From Bordetella petrii (lineage in GTDB: Bacteria > Pseudomonadota > Gammaproteobacteria > Burkholderiales > Burkholderiaceae_B): a DNA stretch of 64,000 nucleotides. Made by a program: the position numbers and the translations under genes. The stretch spans positions 2,777,943 to 2,841,942 of the forward strand of contig NZ_JAFMZZ010000001.1 of assembly GCF_017356245.1 (NCBI RefSeq), read 5' to 3'. The notes under the pieces are model-generated. The model made no database searches and was not told where the DNA came from. It saw only the letters and a program-made list of their open reading frames with translations. Positions 38,075-48,431 of the stretch are shown here, in pieces (position 1 is the stretch's first letter; each line of letters opens with the position of its first letter).

Positions 38075-40699
38075 TCAGGCAGCCGGCACTTCCCGCACCC
38101 CTACCCCCATATCCTGCCAGGCATCGGCATGGCAGGTGAACAGCAGCACCTGGTGGCGCGAGGCCGCGTCGTACAGCGCGCGCTTCATCAGTTCGCGCCG
38201 GCTGTCGTCGGCATGGACCAGGGTGTCGTCCAGCACCAGCAGGGTCGGCCGGCCGGCCTGCTGCAGCAGGTCGGCATAGGCCAGCCGCGCCAGCACGCCC
38301 AGTTGCTCGCGTGTGCCGAAGCTGAGCGCTTCGATCGCATCGTCGCCGCCGCCGCGCGCCAGCGCCGCCGGCATCAGGGCATCGTCCAGGCGCCATTGCG
38401 CGCCCGGAAACAGCAGGCCCGCATAGTGCTGCAACCGGCGCGCCAGCGGATCGAGCAGGCGCTGCGTCGCCGCGGCGCGCCGCTCGCTTACCAGTTGCCA
38501 CAGCAGGTCGAGCGCCTGCGCCCGCGTGGCGAACTCGTCTCGCCGCCGGGCCAGCCGCTGGGCATCGGCCTGCGCCTGCAGCAGCTGTTCGCCCAGGCCC
38601 TGGGCCTGGGCCTGTTCCAGCTTGCCCTGCAGTTGCAGCAGCTCGGCATGGCGGCGCTGGTGCGCGTCGCGGGCCAGCACCGCCGACTGCTCGAAGCGCT
38701 GGGCATCCTGCTCGATGAGTTCGGGCTGGTGCGCCTGCAGGGCCGCCTGCGCCGCCTGGACGCGCTGCGCCAGCGTGTCGCGCCGCGCCCGCGCCTCGAC
38801 CAGCCGGGCGCCGCGCTGCTCGCGCTGTTCGGCGCGCCCGGCGGCGTCGAACTCGCCCTGCCGCGCCGCCCACTGCGCCTGCAGCACCTGCGCGCGCGCC
38901 TGCTGCGTGTCCAGCGCGGTGCGGAACGACACCACTTCCTGGCCGGCGTGCCCGGCCTCGGCCGTGGCCGTTCGCAACGTCTGCTGGGCCTGCGCCAGGT
39001 CGGCCGGCGCGGCGCTGTCGGGCAGGCTGGCGCGCAGGGCCTGCAGCTGCGTGCGGCGCTCGTGGGCCTGGCCCTGGGCCGTCTGCAGCGCCTCGACGCC
39101 TTCCGGCGCCTGGATCCGCAAATGCTGGCGCGCCATGTCCAGGTCGCGGCGCGCCTGCTCATGCGCGGCGGCGCGCGCCTCGGCGTCGGCCAGGCTGGCG
39201 CACCCCAGGCGCGCCAGCAGCCCCTCGTGTTCGGCGCGGGCCGTGTGCAGCGCTGCCAGCACGGCCGGCAAGTCGCGCCCGCCCGGTTCGATGCGCAGGG
39301 TGCCGACCCCCGGAATGTGCAATTCGGCGGCTTCGGCCAGCAGCACCTCGCCCGCGCCCGTCAGCGCCGAGCCTTCCATGTCGATGTGCTGGCCGGCCTG
39401 CAGGCGATGCTGCAGCCGGGTCGCGCCGGCGCGCTGCTGCACCTGCAACTGCGCGATGCGTTGTTCGACGTCGCGCAGGGCGCGCAGGCCGGTTTCATCG
39501 ATCGCCAGGCCGGCGGCGCCGCGCTGCAGGGCCTGGATCTGCTGCGCCAGCCGGCCTGCCTGGGCGATGGCTTCGTCCAGGCGCTGCAGCTCGCGCTCGA
39601 GCCGCTGCAGCTGTTCATCGCAATCGCGCCGCTGCGCCGCCTGCTGCGCGGCCGCCACTTGCGCCTGGCAGCGGGCCAGCTGTTCGTCGCCCTGCTGCTG
39701 CAATTGCAGGGCCCGCTGCAGCGCGGCGCGGGCCGGCTCCAGGCCGGCGGCGGCCGCCTCGGCCTGGGCCCGCAATTCGCGCAGCGCCGCGCCATCGCGC
39801 TGGTCGCGCTCGACCTGTTCATGCAGCAAGGCCAGCGTGTCGTCGGCCTGCGCCAGTTCGCGCTGCAGGCCCGCCAGCGCCTCGCGCTCGCGGCCGATCT
39901 CGGCCAGGCGCGCGCGCGCCTGCGCCGCGCGCTGTTCCAGCTCGAGCCAGGGCTGCTCTTGCTGGGCCTTGTCGTAATCGCGGCGCAGCGCGGCCAGCCG
40001 GTCCACATCGGCATCCAGCGCCCGCTTGGCCGCGGCCAGCGTGTCGGCGGCCTGCGCCGCCCGCTGGCTGGCGTCTTCGGCTTCTTTATAGGGCCCCTTG
40101 GGCCGGCCGCTGCGCGCATCGCGCAGCGCGGCGCGTTCGGCTTCGACGCGCTCGTAGAGATGATCGCCGTCGGCCGAGGCCAGTTCGCCGGTCAGGCGCG
40201 TCAGGGCCTCGCGCAGATGCCCCTGCGCATGGCCCGCCGGCTCGGCCAGGTTCTGGCCTTCGCCCTGCGGGATCCAGAGCAGGCCGGGAATGCCGCCGTG
40301 CTCGGGCCGGCTATGCCCTTTGGCGGGAAACTCGAACCCCAGCAGGCCCGCCAGCGCGTTCTCGGCCGCTTCGCCTTCGTGCCGCTCGGCGCCGCCATCG
40401 ACCAGCAGCTCGCAACGCGCGCGGCTGAGAAAGGTCTTGCGCAGCAGATAGCGATGCCCGCCATGCTCGAAATCGATCTCGACCGACGGCCTGGCGCCCT
40501 GCGCGCCCCAGGGCGCCAGGCCGGCCACCTTGGTGGTCTTGTAGCGCTCCAGGAACGCCGCCCGGATGGCGGCCACGAAAGTGCTTTTGCCGGCCTCGTT
40601 CGGGCCGGCGATCACGTTCAGGCCATCGGCCAGCTGGTCCAGCACGGCCGAGCCGCGGAACTTGCGGAACTCTTCCAGCGCGATGCGGCGCAGCTTCAT
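38075..40699 (-). CDS. YhaN/SbcC-like SMC-type ATPase
   Basis: This is an 874-residue protein with SMC/Rad50 layout. Walker A is G-P-N-E-A-G-K-S-T (32-40). Long Ala/Gln/Arg-rich coiled coils flank a central globular segment (H-I-P-G-V-G-T-L-R-I-E) in place of a CxxC zinc hook. The signature is L-S-F-G-T-R-E-Q-L-G (about 792-801) and Walker B is T-L-L-V-L-D-D-T-L (about 819). The start overlaps the SbcD-like nuclease stop by 4 bases, so the two are made together. By analogy with SbcCD and YhaNO they should process DNA ends, but the hook difference places it in the YhaN branch. Confidence 0.85.
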   Translation of the reverse strand: MKLRRIALEEFRKFRGSAVLDQLADGLNVIAGPNEAGKSTFVAAIRAAFLERYKTTKVAGLAPWGAQGARPSVEIDFEHGGHRYLLRKTFLSRARCELLVDGGAERHEGEAAENALAGLLGFEFPAKGHSRPEHGGIPGLLWIPQGEGQNLAEPAGHAQGHLREALTRLTGELASADGDHLYERVEAERAALRDARSGRPKGPYKEAEDASQRAAQAADTLAAAKRALDADVDRLAALRRDYDKAQQEQPWLELEQRAAQARARLAEIGREREALAGLQRELAQADDTLALLHEQVERDQRDGAALRELRAQAEAAAAGLEPARAALQRALQLQQQGDEQLARCQAQVAAAQQAAQRRDCDEQLQRLERELQRLDEAIAQAGRLAQQIQALQRGAAGLAIDETGLRALRDVEQRIAQLQVQQRAGATRLQHRLQAGQHIDMEGSALTGAGEVLLAEAAELHIPGVGTLRIEPGGRDLPAVLAALHTARAEHEGLLARLGCASLADAEARAAAHEQARRDLDMARQHLRIQAPEGVEALQTAQGQAHERRTQLQALRASLPDSAAPADLAQAQQTLRTATAEAGHAGQEVVSFRTALDTQQARAQVLQAQWAARQGEFDAAGRAEQREQRGARLVEARARRDTLAQRVQAAQAALQAHQPELIEQDAQRFEQSAVLARDAHQRRHAELLQLQGKLEQAQAQGLGEQLLQAQADAQRLARRRDEFATRAQALDLLWQLVSERRAAATQRLLDPLARRLQHYAGLLFPGAQWRLDDALMPAALARGGGDDAIEALSFGTREQLGVLARLAYADLLQQAGRPTLLVLDDTLVHADDSRRELMKRALYDAASRHQVLLFTCHADAWQDMGVGVREVPAA

Positions 40700-41814
40700 G
40701 GCGCCTCCGCGCGCTCGCGCTGGAACTGCACCAGCAGGCGCAGCGCCTGCCTGGCCGCCGGCGCCTGGGCGGGGTCTTCTTGCAGCGCCTGCAGTTGCGC
40801 GGCCACTTCGCCCACATAACCGCTTGCCCCCAGGGCCGCCAGGTCTTGCGCATCGGGCGCCAGCGACACGCCGGCGGCATCGAGCAGCAAGGCGCGCGTG
40901 CGCGCCGCCGCGCGCGCAATGGCCTCTTGCAGCGCATCCCAGGTGTCCAGCGGCAACTGGCCGGACAGTTCCAGGCGCAGCACATCATCGGCGCCCACCG
41001 CCTGCAGGCGGTGGGCCAGCGACTCGGCATCGGAAGGCAGCGACAGCGATTCGACCCAGTGCGCCCACCGGTACTGCGCCACCGGCAGGGCCTCGACCAC
41101 CGGCTCGGCGCCGGCGCCGGGCAGCCGCACATCCAGGGCGCAACCGGACGCGTTGGCGCGGAAGCGGTCCGGCTCGGGCGTGCCGGCATACCAGGTGCGC
41201 GCATCGATCTGCAGGCAGCCGTGCCAGTCGCCCAGCGCCAGGTAGTCGAGCCTGGCGCGCGCCGCGCGGTCGGCGGCGATGGGGTTGGCCGAATCCACCG
41301 CGTCGGGCAGCCGGCCGGCCACGCTGCCGTGGGCCAGGCCCACCCGCACGCGTCCCGGCTCGGTTGCCAGCGTGTCGAACACGGCGGTCGTGTCATCGTA
41401 CGTGTGGCGCTGCGTCAGGGGCGCGGCCAGCACGGCCAGGTTCAGGCCGGGCAGGTCGACCACGCCGGGCCGCAGCGGCACGTGCACGTTGGCGCCGATG
41501 CAGCCCAGCTGGTGCGCCCGCGACCACACGCTGTCGGCCAGCGCGGCATCGTGATTGCCGGCGATGAGCACCCAGGGGCCGGCATAGGCCGCCAGCGCGT
41601 CGAACAGCCGGCGGATGCTGCGGTCGGAGACGGCCTGGGTATCGAATACGTCGCCGGCCACCAGCACCGCGTCGGCGCGCCGCTCGGCCGCCAGCGCGGC
41701 AATGCGCGCCACCGCCGCATAGCGGGCCTCGGCCAGCATGGCGGCGTCATCGGTGTCGAACTGGCCGTACTGCCGCCCGATCTGCCAATCGGCGGTATGA
41801 ATGAGATGGATCAC
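40696..41814 (-). CDS. SbcD/Mre11-like metallophosphoesterase (DNA repair exonuclease)
   Basis: This is a 372-residue calcineurin-like nuclease. The first metal motif reads H-T-A-D-W-Q (residues 6-11), with glutamine where SbcD/Mre11 has histidine (D-x-H). The remaining motifs G-D-V-F-D (54-58), G-N-H-D (86-89), G-L-A-H-G-S and G-D-W-H-G are intact. The start is taken as GTG at 41814, giving V/M-I-H-L-I-H-T-A-D; the ribosome binding site is weak. It is the nuclease partner of the YhaN-like ATPase encoded next. Confidence 0.85.
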   Translation of the reverse strand: MIHLIHTADWQIGRQYGQFDTDDAAMLAEARYAAVARIAALAAERRADAVLVAGDVFDTQAVSDRSIRRLFDALAAYAGPWVLIAGNHDAALADSVWSRAHQLGCIGANVHVPLRPGVVDLPGLNLAVLAAPLTQRHTYDDTTAVFDTLATEPGRVRVGLAHGSVAGRLPDAVDSANPIAADRAARARLDYLALGDWHGCLQIDARTWYAGTPEPDRFRANASGCALDVRLPGAGAEPVVEALPVAQYRWAHWVESLSLPSDAESLAHRLQAVGADDVLRLELSGQLPLDTWDALQEAIARAAARTRALLLDAAGVSLAPDAQDLAALGASGYVGEVAAQLQALQEDPAQAPAARQALRLLVQFQRERAEAP

Positions 41815-41918
41815 GAGTCGCCCGCAGAATGCCCGCGCCGCCACGGCACGGGGCCATGGCGCGATTGTGGCACAAGGCATGCGCCGCACGGGGCGCAGCC
41901 CGCGCGGCGCCGGCGCGC

Positions 41919-43223
41919 TTACGCCGTAGAGCGTTCGCCCAGCGCGGGGCCGGCGCGGCGCGCCTGCGGGGCGTGGTAGCGCGACAGGGCCAGGTCGTCG
42001 GCGCGGATGGCGGGCCGCTGGCCGGTGACCAGGTCGGCCACCAGCTTGCCCGACCCGCAGGCCATGGTCCAGCCCAGGGTGCCGTGCCCGGTATTGAGAA
42101 ACAGGTTGGCGTAGCGCGTGGCGCCCACGATGGGCGTGCTGTCGGGCGTCATGGGGCGCAGGCCGGTCCAGAACTCGGCCTGGGCCACATCGCCGCAGCC
42201 GGGGTACAGGTCGTTGACAACGTGCTCGAGCGTGCGGCGGCGCGCCGGGTTCAGGCGCAGGTCGAAGCCCGCCAGCTCGGCCATGCCGCCGACCCGGATG
42301 CGGTTGTCGAAGCGCGTGACGGCAACCTTGTAGGTTTCGTCCAGCACCGTGGAAACCGGCGCCGCGTCGGCGCGGGCCAGCGGGATGGTCAGCGAATACC
42401 CCTTGACCGGGTACACCGGCAGGCGCAGGCCCAGGGGGGCCAGGAAACCGCGCGTATAGCTGCCGAAGGCCGCCACGTAGCGGTCGGCCGTCAGGATGTC
42501 GCCGCCGACCCGCACGCCGCGGATCTCGGCGCCGCTGGCTTGCAGGCCTTCGACATCCTGGCCGTAGCGGAACTCCACGCCCAGGCCGGCCGCCAGCAGC
42601 GCCAGGCGGCGCGTGAACAGGCGGCAATCGCCGGTTTCGTCGTTGGGCAGGCGCAGGCCGCCGGCCAGCTTGTGCGCGGTGCGGGCCAGGGCCGGCTCGA
42701 CGGTTTGCAGGCGGGCGCTGTCCAGCAGTTCGTAGGGCACGCCGCAGGCGTCCAGCACCTGGATGTCGCGCTGCGCCGCTTCGTACTGGTGGGCGCTGCG
42801 GAACAGCTGCAGCGTGCCGCGCGTACGGGCCTCGTACTGGATACCGGTATCGGCGCGCAGCTCGCGCAGGCAATCGCGGCTGTATTCGGCCAGGCGCAGC
42901 ATGCGTTCTTTATTGACCGCGTAGCGGCCGGCCGAGCAGTTGGCCAGCATCGCGGCCATCCAGCGCCACTGGTACAGCGTGCCGTCGGGCCGGATCGCCA
43001 GCGGCGCGTCTTTCTGGAACAGCCACTTCAGCGCCTTCAGGGGAATGCCGGGGGCCGCCCAGGGCGTGGAATAGCCCGGCGACACCTGCCCGGCATTGGC
43101 GTAGCTGGTTTCGCAGGCGGCCTCGGGCTGGCGGTCGAGCACCGTGACCCTGGCGCCCTGCCGGGCCAGATAATAGGCAGTGGTGATGCCGATCACGCCG
43201 CTGCCCAGGACGATGACGTGCAT
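41919..43223 (-). CDS. dadA: D-amino acid dehydrogenase small subunit DadA
   Basis: DadA oxidises D-amino acids, mainly D-alanine, to 2-oxo acids and passes electrons to the respiratory chain. The 434-residue protein starts [12 protein letters not shown] with the FAD-binding fold, then [16 protein letters not shown] and [16 protein letters not shown] near the C-terminus match DadA closely. The divergent Lrp-type regulator gene lies 139 bases away and probably controls it. No alanine racemase gene follows. Confidence 0.93.
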   Translation of the reverse strand: MHVIVLGSGVIGITTAYYLARQGARVTVLDRQPEAACETSYANAGQVSPGYSTPWAAPGIPLKALKWLFQKDAPLAIRPDGTLYQWRWMAAMLANCSAGRYAVNKERMLRLAEYSRDCLRELRADTGIQYEARTRGTLQLFRSAHQYEAAQRDIQVLDACGVPYELLDSARLQTVEPALARTAHKLAGGLRLPNDETGDCRLFTRRLALLAAGLGVEFRYGQDVEGLQASGAEIRGVRVGGDILTADRYVAAFGSYTRGFLAPLGLRLPVYPVKGYSLTIPLARADAAPVSTVLDETYKVAVTRFDNRIRVGGMAELAGFDLRLNPARRRTLEHVVNDLYPGCGDVAQAEFWTGLRPMTPDSTPIVGATRYANLFLNTGHGTLGWTMACGSGKLVADLVTGQRPAIRADDLALSRYHAPQARRAGPALGERSTA

Positions 43224-43251
43224 GAGAATTCCCCGATTTAGACATGTCACA

Positions 43252-43261
43252 CGAATATTCG
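43252..43261. promoter_or_regulatory. Palindromic operator candidate between dadA and the Lrp-type regulator
   Basis: CGAATATTCG is a perfect 10-bp palindrome about 29 bases before the dadA start, and ATTCGAAT overlaps it (43257-43264). AT-rich palindromes in such intergenic regions are typical Lrp/AsnC sites, so control by the adjacent regulator is likely. Confidence 0.5.
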
Positions 43262-43362
43262 AATAGTCTAGAAGCGGCCTGGCAGTGAAAAGCACTAAAA
43301 TCACCCGTTCCAATCCATTTTTCGACTGGCGGCACGGGCCCCGGCGGCCCGGCAAGAGTGAA

Positions 43363-43833
43363 ATGCGCGAACTCGACCGTATCGACCTGAAAATCCTCGA
43401 CATCCTGCAGCGCGACGGACGCATCTCCATTACCGATCTGGCCGAACGCATCAACCTGTCGGCCACCCCCTGCTCCGAACGCGTCAAGCGCCTGGAACGC
43501 GAGGGCGTCATCGCCGGATATCATGCCCGCGTCAACCCCGCCGCCCTGGGCCGAAACTTGCTGGTGTTCCTTGAAATCAAACTGTCGGCCAAGTCCGGCG
43601 ACATGTTCGACAAGGTCAAGCAGGAACTGCTTTACGTGCCCGAAGTCATGGAATGCCACCTGGTGTCGGGCGATTTCGACTACCTGGTGAAGGCCCGCCT
43701 GACCGAAATGAACGAATACCGCCGGCTGCTGGGCGAGATTCTCAAGCGCCTGCCCGCGTCGGCGGAATCGCGCAGCTATGTGGTCATGGAAGAAATCAAG
43801 GAAACCCTGTTCCTGCCCACCCATGGCCACTAG
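43363..43833 (+). CDS. Lrp/AsnC-family transcriptional regulator
   Basis: This is a 156-residue leucine-responsive-type regulator. The N-terminal helix-turn-helix spans [10 protein letters not shown] to [17 protein letters not shown]-terminal RAM ligand domain has G-D-F-D-Y-L-V-K and ends E-E-I-K-E-T. The ATG at 43363 gives the canonical Lrp length and has GAGTGA just upstream. Its position opposite dadA suggests it is the DadR-like activator of D-alanine catabolism. Confidence 0.9.
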   Translation: MRELDRIDLKILDILQRDGRISITDLAERINLSATPCSERVKRLEREGVIAGYHARVNPAALGRNLLVFLEIKLSAKSGDMFDKVKQELLYVPEVMECHLVSGDFDYLVKARLTEMNEYRRLLGEILKRLPASAESRSYVVMEEIKETLFLPTHGH

Positions 43834-43878
43834 TATTGATAGCCCGAGGCCGCCGCGCCCAACCGGAGACCCGATCTC

Positions 43879-44562
43879 ATGACGCGCCTGTACCGATATT
43901 TTTTCCGCGGGCTGATCACCGTACTGCCGATCGCGCTCACGATCTACCTGCTGTACATCGTGCTGGCCTGGACCGAACGCATGGCGCTGGCGCTGCTCAG
44001 CCCGTTCATCGGCAGCTTCTACATTCCCGGCATGGGCCTGGCGCTGGGCGTGCTGGGCATTCTGCTGATCGGCTACCTGGTGTCGAAAGAACGCGTGCAG
44101 CGCGTGTTCCACCTGGTTGAAATGCCCTTCACCAACCTGCCGGTGGTCAAGAGCATCTATTCGTCGCTGAAAAGCTTCGCCGATTATTTCTCGCCCAGCG
44201 CCAAGACCGATACCCAGCACGTGGTGATCCTGCGCATTCCCGGCCAGCCGCTCGAACTGGTGGGCCTGATCACCCGGCGCGGCACCGCCGGCCTGCCCGA
44301 CGGCTTCCTGCCGGGCGAGCGCGTGGCGGTATACCTGCCCATGGGCTACATGATCGGCGGCTATACCGTATTCGTGCCGACCGACTGGGTACAGCCCATC
44401 GACATGTCGGTCGAAGAAGCCATGCGCGCCTCGCTGATCGCCTGGATGGCGCGCGCCCCGGACGGCTCGCCGGCGGTGCGGCCCGAGCCGCCCGCCCCTC
44501 CCGCCGCCCCTCCCGCTGCCGAGCCCCCACCGGCCGCGCCGCCCGGCGCCCCGGCCCCCTGA
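43879..44562 (+). CDS. DUF502 family membrane protein
   Basis: This is a 227-residue inner-membrane protein with two N-terminal hydrophobic hairpins (about 10-35 and 48-68). A conserved soluble part carries P-V-V-K-S-I-Y-S-S-L-K, G-F-L-P-G-E-R-V-A-V-Y-L-P and Y-T-V-F-V-P. The C-terminal 30 residues are almost only Pro, Ala and Glu. The family has no defined biochemical function. It is 45 bases after the Lrp gene and 31 bases before the next gene, probably the start of a three-gene unit. Confidence 0.88.
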   Translation: MTRLYRYFFRGLITVLPIALTIYLLYIVLAWTERMALALLSPFIGSFYIPGMGLALGVLGILLIGYLVSKERVQRVFHLVEMPFTNLPVVKSIYSSLKSFADYFSPSAKTDTQHVVILRIPGQPLELVGLITRRGTAGLPDGFLPGERVAVYLPMGYMIGGYTVFVPTDWVQPIDMSVEEAMRASLIAWMARAPDGSPAVRPEPPAPPAAPPAAEPPPAAPPGAPAP

Positions 44563-44593
44563 TCCACCCTGCCCCGCTGCCCAGGAACCTTCC

Positions 44594-45187
44594 ATGAAAC
44601 TCATGGCCAAGAATTCGCTGTTCGCCATTTTGCTGCGCTCCCCCTGGTGGATCAGCCTGCTGGTGGCGGCCGTGCTGATCGTCATCGGGCTGGCGGCGCT
44701 GCCGCCGGCCTACGCGCCTTTCCCGGTCTTTGCGGCCATTCCGTTCCTGGCCATCGCCGGCATCGCCGCCTGGAAGCAGCGCGGCAAGCCTTCGCCGGCC
44801 CGCGTCGAGCAAACCGCGGCCACCTTGGCCGCGCTGTCCTGGCCGGCCTTTGCCGACGTGCTGGAAGCGGCGCTGCGCCGCGACGGCTGCGAGATCAGGC
44901 GCCTGAACGGCAACGCGGCCGATTTCGAAGTCACGCGGGCCGGCGGCGGCCGCGCCCTGCTGGCGGCGCGCCGCTGGAAAGCCGCCCACACCGGCGTCGA
45001 GCCCCTGCAGCGCCTGGAGTCCGCCCGGGCCGATGCGGGCGCCGGCGAAAGCATCTACGTGGCGCTGGGCGCCCCCTCGGCGCCGGCGCGCGACTACGCC
45101 TCGCGCCACAACATCCGCTTCATGGACGCCGAGGCCCTGGCGCGCCTGCTGCCGGCGGGTGTGCCACAGGCGTCCGCCCGGCAGTAG
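44594..45187 (+). CDS. Membrane-anchored Mrr-like restriction-endonuclease-fold protein, catalytic site degenerate
   Basis: This is a 197-residue protein. Two hydrophobic segments (about 18-36 and 43-60) anchor it to the inner membrane. Residues 75-190 follow the Mrr-type endonuclease order: L-S-W-P-A-F-A-D-V-L helix, D110-F-E-V, A-L-L-A-A-R-R-W, and I-R-F-M-D-A-E-A-L-A-R-L-L. In Mrr proteins the strand after the aspartate reads Q-C-K-R-W; here it is A124-A-R126-R-W, so the catalytic Gln and Lys appear lost. The family assignment is from pattern memory. It lies between the DUF502 and Tgl-like genes. Confidence 0.6.
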   Translation: MKLMAKNSLFAILLRSPWWISLLVAAVLIVIGLAALPPAYAPFPVFAAIPFLAIAGIAAWKQRGKPSPARVEQTAATLAALSWPAFADVLEAALRRDGCEIRRLNGNAADFEVTRAGGGRALLAARRWKAAHTGVEPLQRLESARADAGAGESIYVALGAPSAPARDYASRHNIRFMDAEALARLLPAGVPQASARQ

Positions 45188-45255
45188 AATCTGGCGCCTG
45201 ACGGCGCGCGCGGCCTCATCCCGATCGGACGCGCACCGCGCCACGGAGCCTGCGC

Positions 45256-46404
45256 ATGCCCTCATCCGAATCGCCCCGCCAGCCCGCCCCGCGGCAAGGC
45301 ATCCGCATCGCCGCGCCCAGCGCCGGCGCGCTGCGGGCCGAACGCCAGGCGGCCCACGATTTCCTGCAAAGCCTGGGCCTGGCGCCCTACGCGCAGGCGG
45401 TGCCCGACGGCCCCTGCGCCGTGCATTTCGAGCCCAGCCAGGCCTTGCTGGAACTGGCGCCGCAGCGCGACACCACCTCGCTATGCGCCGCCCTGGAACT
45501 GGACACCGAAGCCCGTGCCGACGACCTGGCGCGCGAGATCCTGCTGGCCATGCTGCTGGGGCCGGTGGCCTTTCCGTTTCCCGATGCCGCCGAACTGCGC
45601 AGCGCCGTGCGCATCCGCCAGCACATCGTGCAGGCCGCGCGCAAGACCGCCCTGGCCTTCGACACCGAACAGGCTGAACGGCCGGCGGGCTACTGGCGCT
45701 ATGACGAGACGCGCGGCTTCACCATCGAACCGGGCGTGTCGCTGATCGAGGCCCTGCAAAAAGCCACCCAGCCCGAGGCTTCGGGCAAGCTGTATTCGTT
45801 TTCGTGCTACCGCGCCACCGAATACGTGACGCTGCTGGGCATCGCCCTGGAACTGCAGGCCGCGCATCCGGCGCTGTACGCCAGCCTGCAGCGGCAGTGG
45901 GAAACGCGCGCCATCATGTCGGGGCCGTTCCATGACGTGTTCCTGCGCGAATACGGCTCGATGGACGCGCCGCTGCCGCCCCGGTACTACGTGCCGGGCG
46001 ACCGGCTGTGGTTCCGCAACCCCGACGCGCATTCGTCCAACGTGGAAGGCTACGAGGGTTCGTGGGTGTTCTACCTGGGCAGCGGCCTGTTCAACAACTT
46101 CTGGAAGCGCGACCAGCCCTACACCCTGACCGCCAAGTGCGTCGAAATCTACCACTGGCGCGACGGCGCGCGCCTGGATGCGCAGGGCCGGCTGGTGCTG
46201 GACGAAGCCATGGTCGAAGACCGGGTGGCGCGCACCCTGGCCGATCCGGCCGCGGTGCGGGACATCCTGGCGCGCATGCTGCGCCGGCGCGACCCCCAGG
46301 GCGTCTACGCGGAAGGCGGCTGCATCGACGCCACGCGGGAATGCGCGCAATGGGTGCTGCCGGGCACGGCGCAGATCGTGCTGCCTGATGTGGCGGCGCG
46401 ATAA
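45256..46404 (+). CDS. Tgl-like protein (resembles Bacillus protein-glutamine gamma-glutamyltransferase)
   Basis: This is a 382-residue cytoplasmic protein. Residues 110-285 line up, from memory, with Bacillus spore transglutaminase Tgl in consecutive blocks. They are an I-R-Q-H-I-V-Q-A-A-R-K-T helix, Y-W-R before G-F-T-I-E-P-G-V-S, the cysteine block L-Y-S-F-S-C184-Y-R-A-T-E, V-P-G-D-R-L-W-F-R-N-P, and E267-G-S-W-V-F-Y-L-G. In Tgl the corresponding cysteine is the nucleophile and the later glutamate is catalytic. The N-terminal 100 and C-terminal 90 residues are additional. If active, it would cross-link Gln and Lys residues. It ends beside two family A repeats. Confidence 0.55.
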   Translation: MPSSESPRQPAPRQGIRIAAPSAGALRAERQAAHDFLQSLGLAPYAQAVPDGPCAVHFEPSQALLELAPQRDTTSLCAALELDTEARADDLAREILLAMLLGPVAFPFPDAAELRSAVRIRQHIVQAARKTALAFDTEQAERPAGYWRYDETRGFTIEPGVSLIEALQKATQPEASGKLYSFSCYRATEYVTLLGIALELQAAHPALYASLQRQWETRAIMSGPFHDVFLREYGSMDAPLPPRYYVPGDRLWFRNPDAHSSNVEGYEGSWVFYLGSGLFNNFWKRDQPYTLTAKCVEIYHWRDGARLDAQGRLVLDEAMVEDRVARTLADPAAVRDILARMLRRRDPQGVYAEGGCIDATRECAQWVLPGTAQIVLPDVAAR

Positions 46405-46432
46405 CGGCCGGCTTTGCGCGACAGATTTGCCG

Positions 46433-46505
46433 GGTGCCTGGCGCCGTACTGCTGGAACAGCCGCTGCGCACTTCGGTGTCTGACACCCTGCGGGAGTCAG
46501 ACACC
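46433..46505 (+). repeat. Family A intergenic repeat, copy A3a (first hairpin incomplete)
   Basis: This starts with the right half of hairpin 1 (GGTGCCTGGCGCC), then the linker with GCTGGAACAGC. It ends with a complete second hairpin GGTGTCTGAC / GTCAGACACC (46475-46505), identical to that of copy A2. It lies between the convergent Tgl-like and glpV genes and directly abuts copy A3b. Confidence 0.8.
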
Positions 46506-46506
46506 T

Positions 46507-46604
46507 GGCCAACTGCCAGGTGTCAGGCTCCCGCCAGGGTGCCTGACACCGTACGACTGAGACGGCCGCGGCCTACAGCGGTGTCAGCCACCTGGCAGTT
46601 GGCC
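46507..46604 (+). repeat. Family A repeat, copy A3b, bounded by 16-bp perfect inverted repeats
   Basis: This 98-bp unit is bounded by GGCCAACTGCCAGGTG (46507-46522) and its exact complement CACCTGGCAGTTGGCC (46589-46604). Inside, the first family A hairpin is near perfect: GGTGTCAGGC / GCCTGACACC with a CCC/GGG inner stem (46519-46550). The second is truncated to GGTGTCAGC and runs into the right terminal repeat. The glpV stop codon is 2 bases further on. Confidence 0.8.
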
Positions 46605-46606
46605 GC

Positions 46607-48337
<1,731 letters not shown>

Positions 48338-48431
48338 GATCTTGCTCCTCGTTGTACCTTCCCGTCCATGCTGCCGACCGGAGGCCTGGGAAGATGCCGG
48401 CCGGCGGTCGTACGCTACAGCTCGTTGTGGC

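Noticed and set aside
37844..40819. 991-codon plus-strand frame covering repeat B1 and the YhaN-like gene
   Set aside because: It runs through a repeat and opposite the coiled-coil ATPase. Its leucine/arginine-rich sequence mirrors the antisense of Ala/Gln coiled coil.
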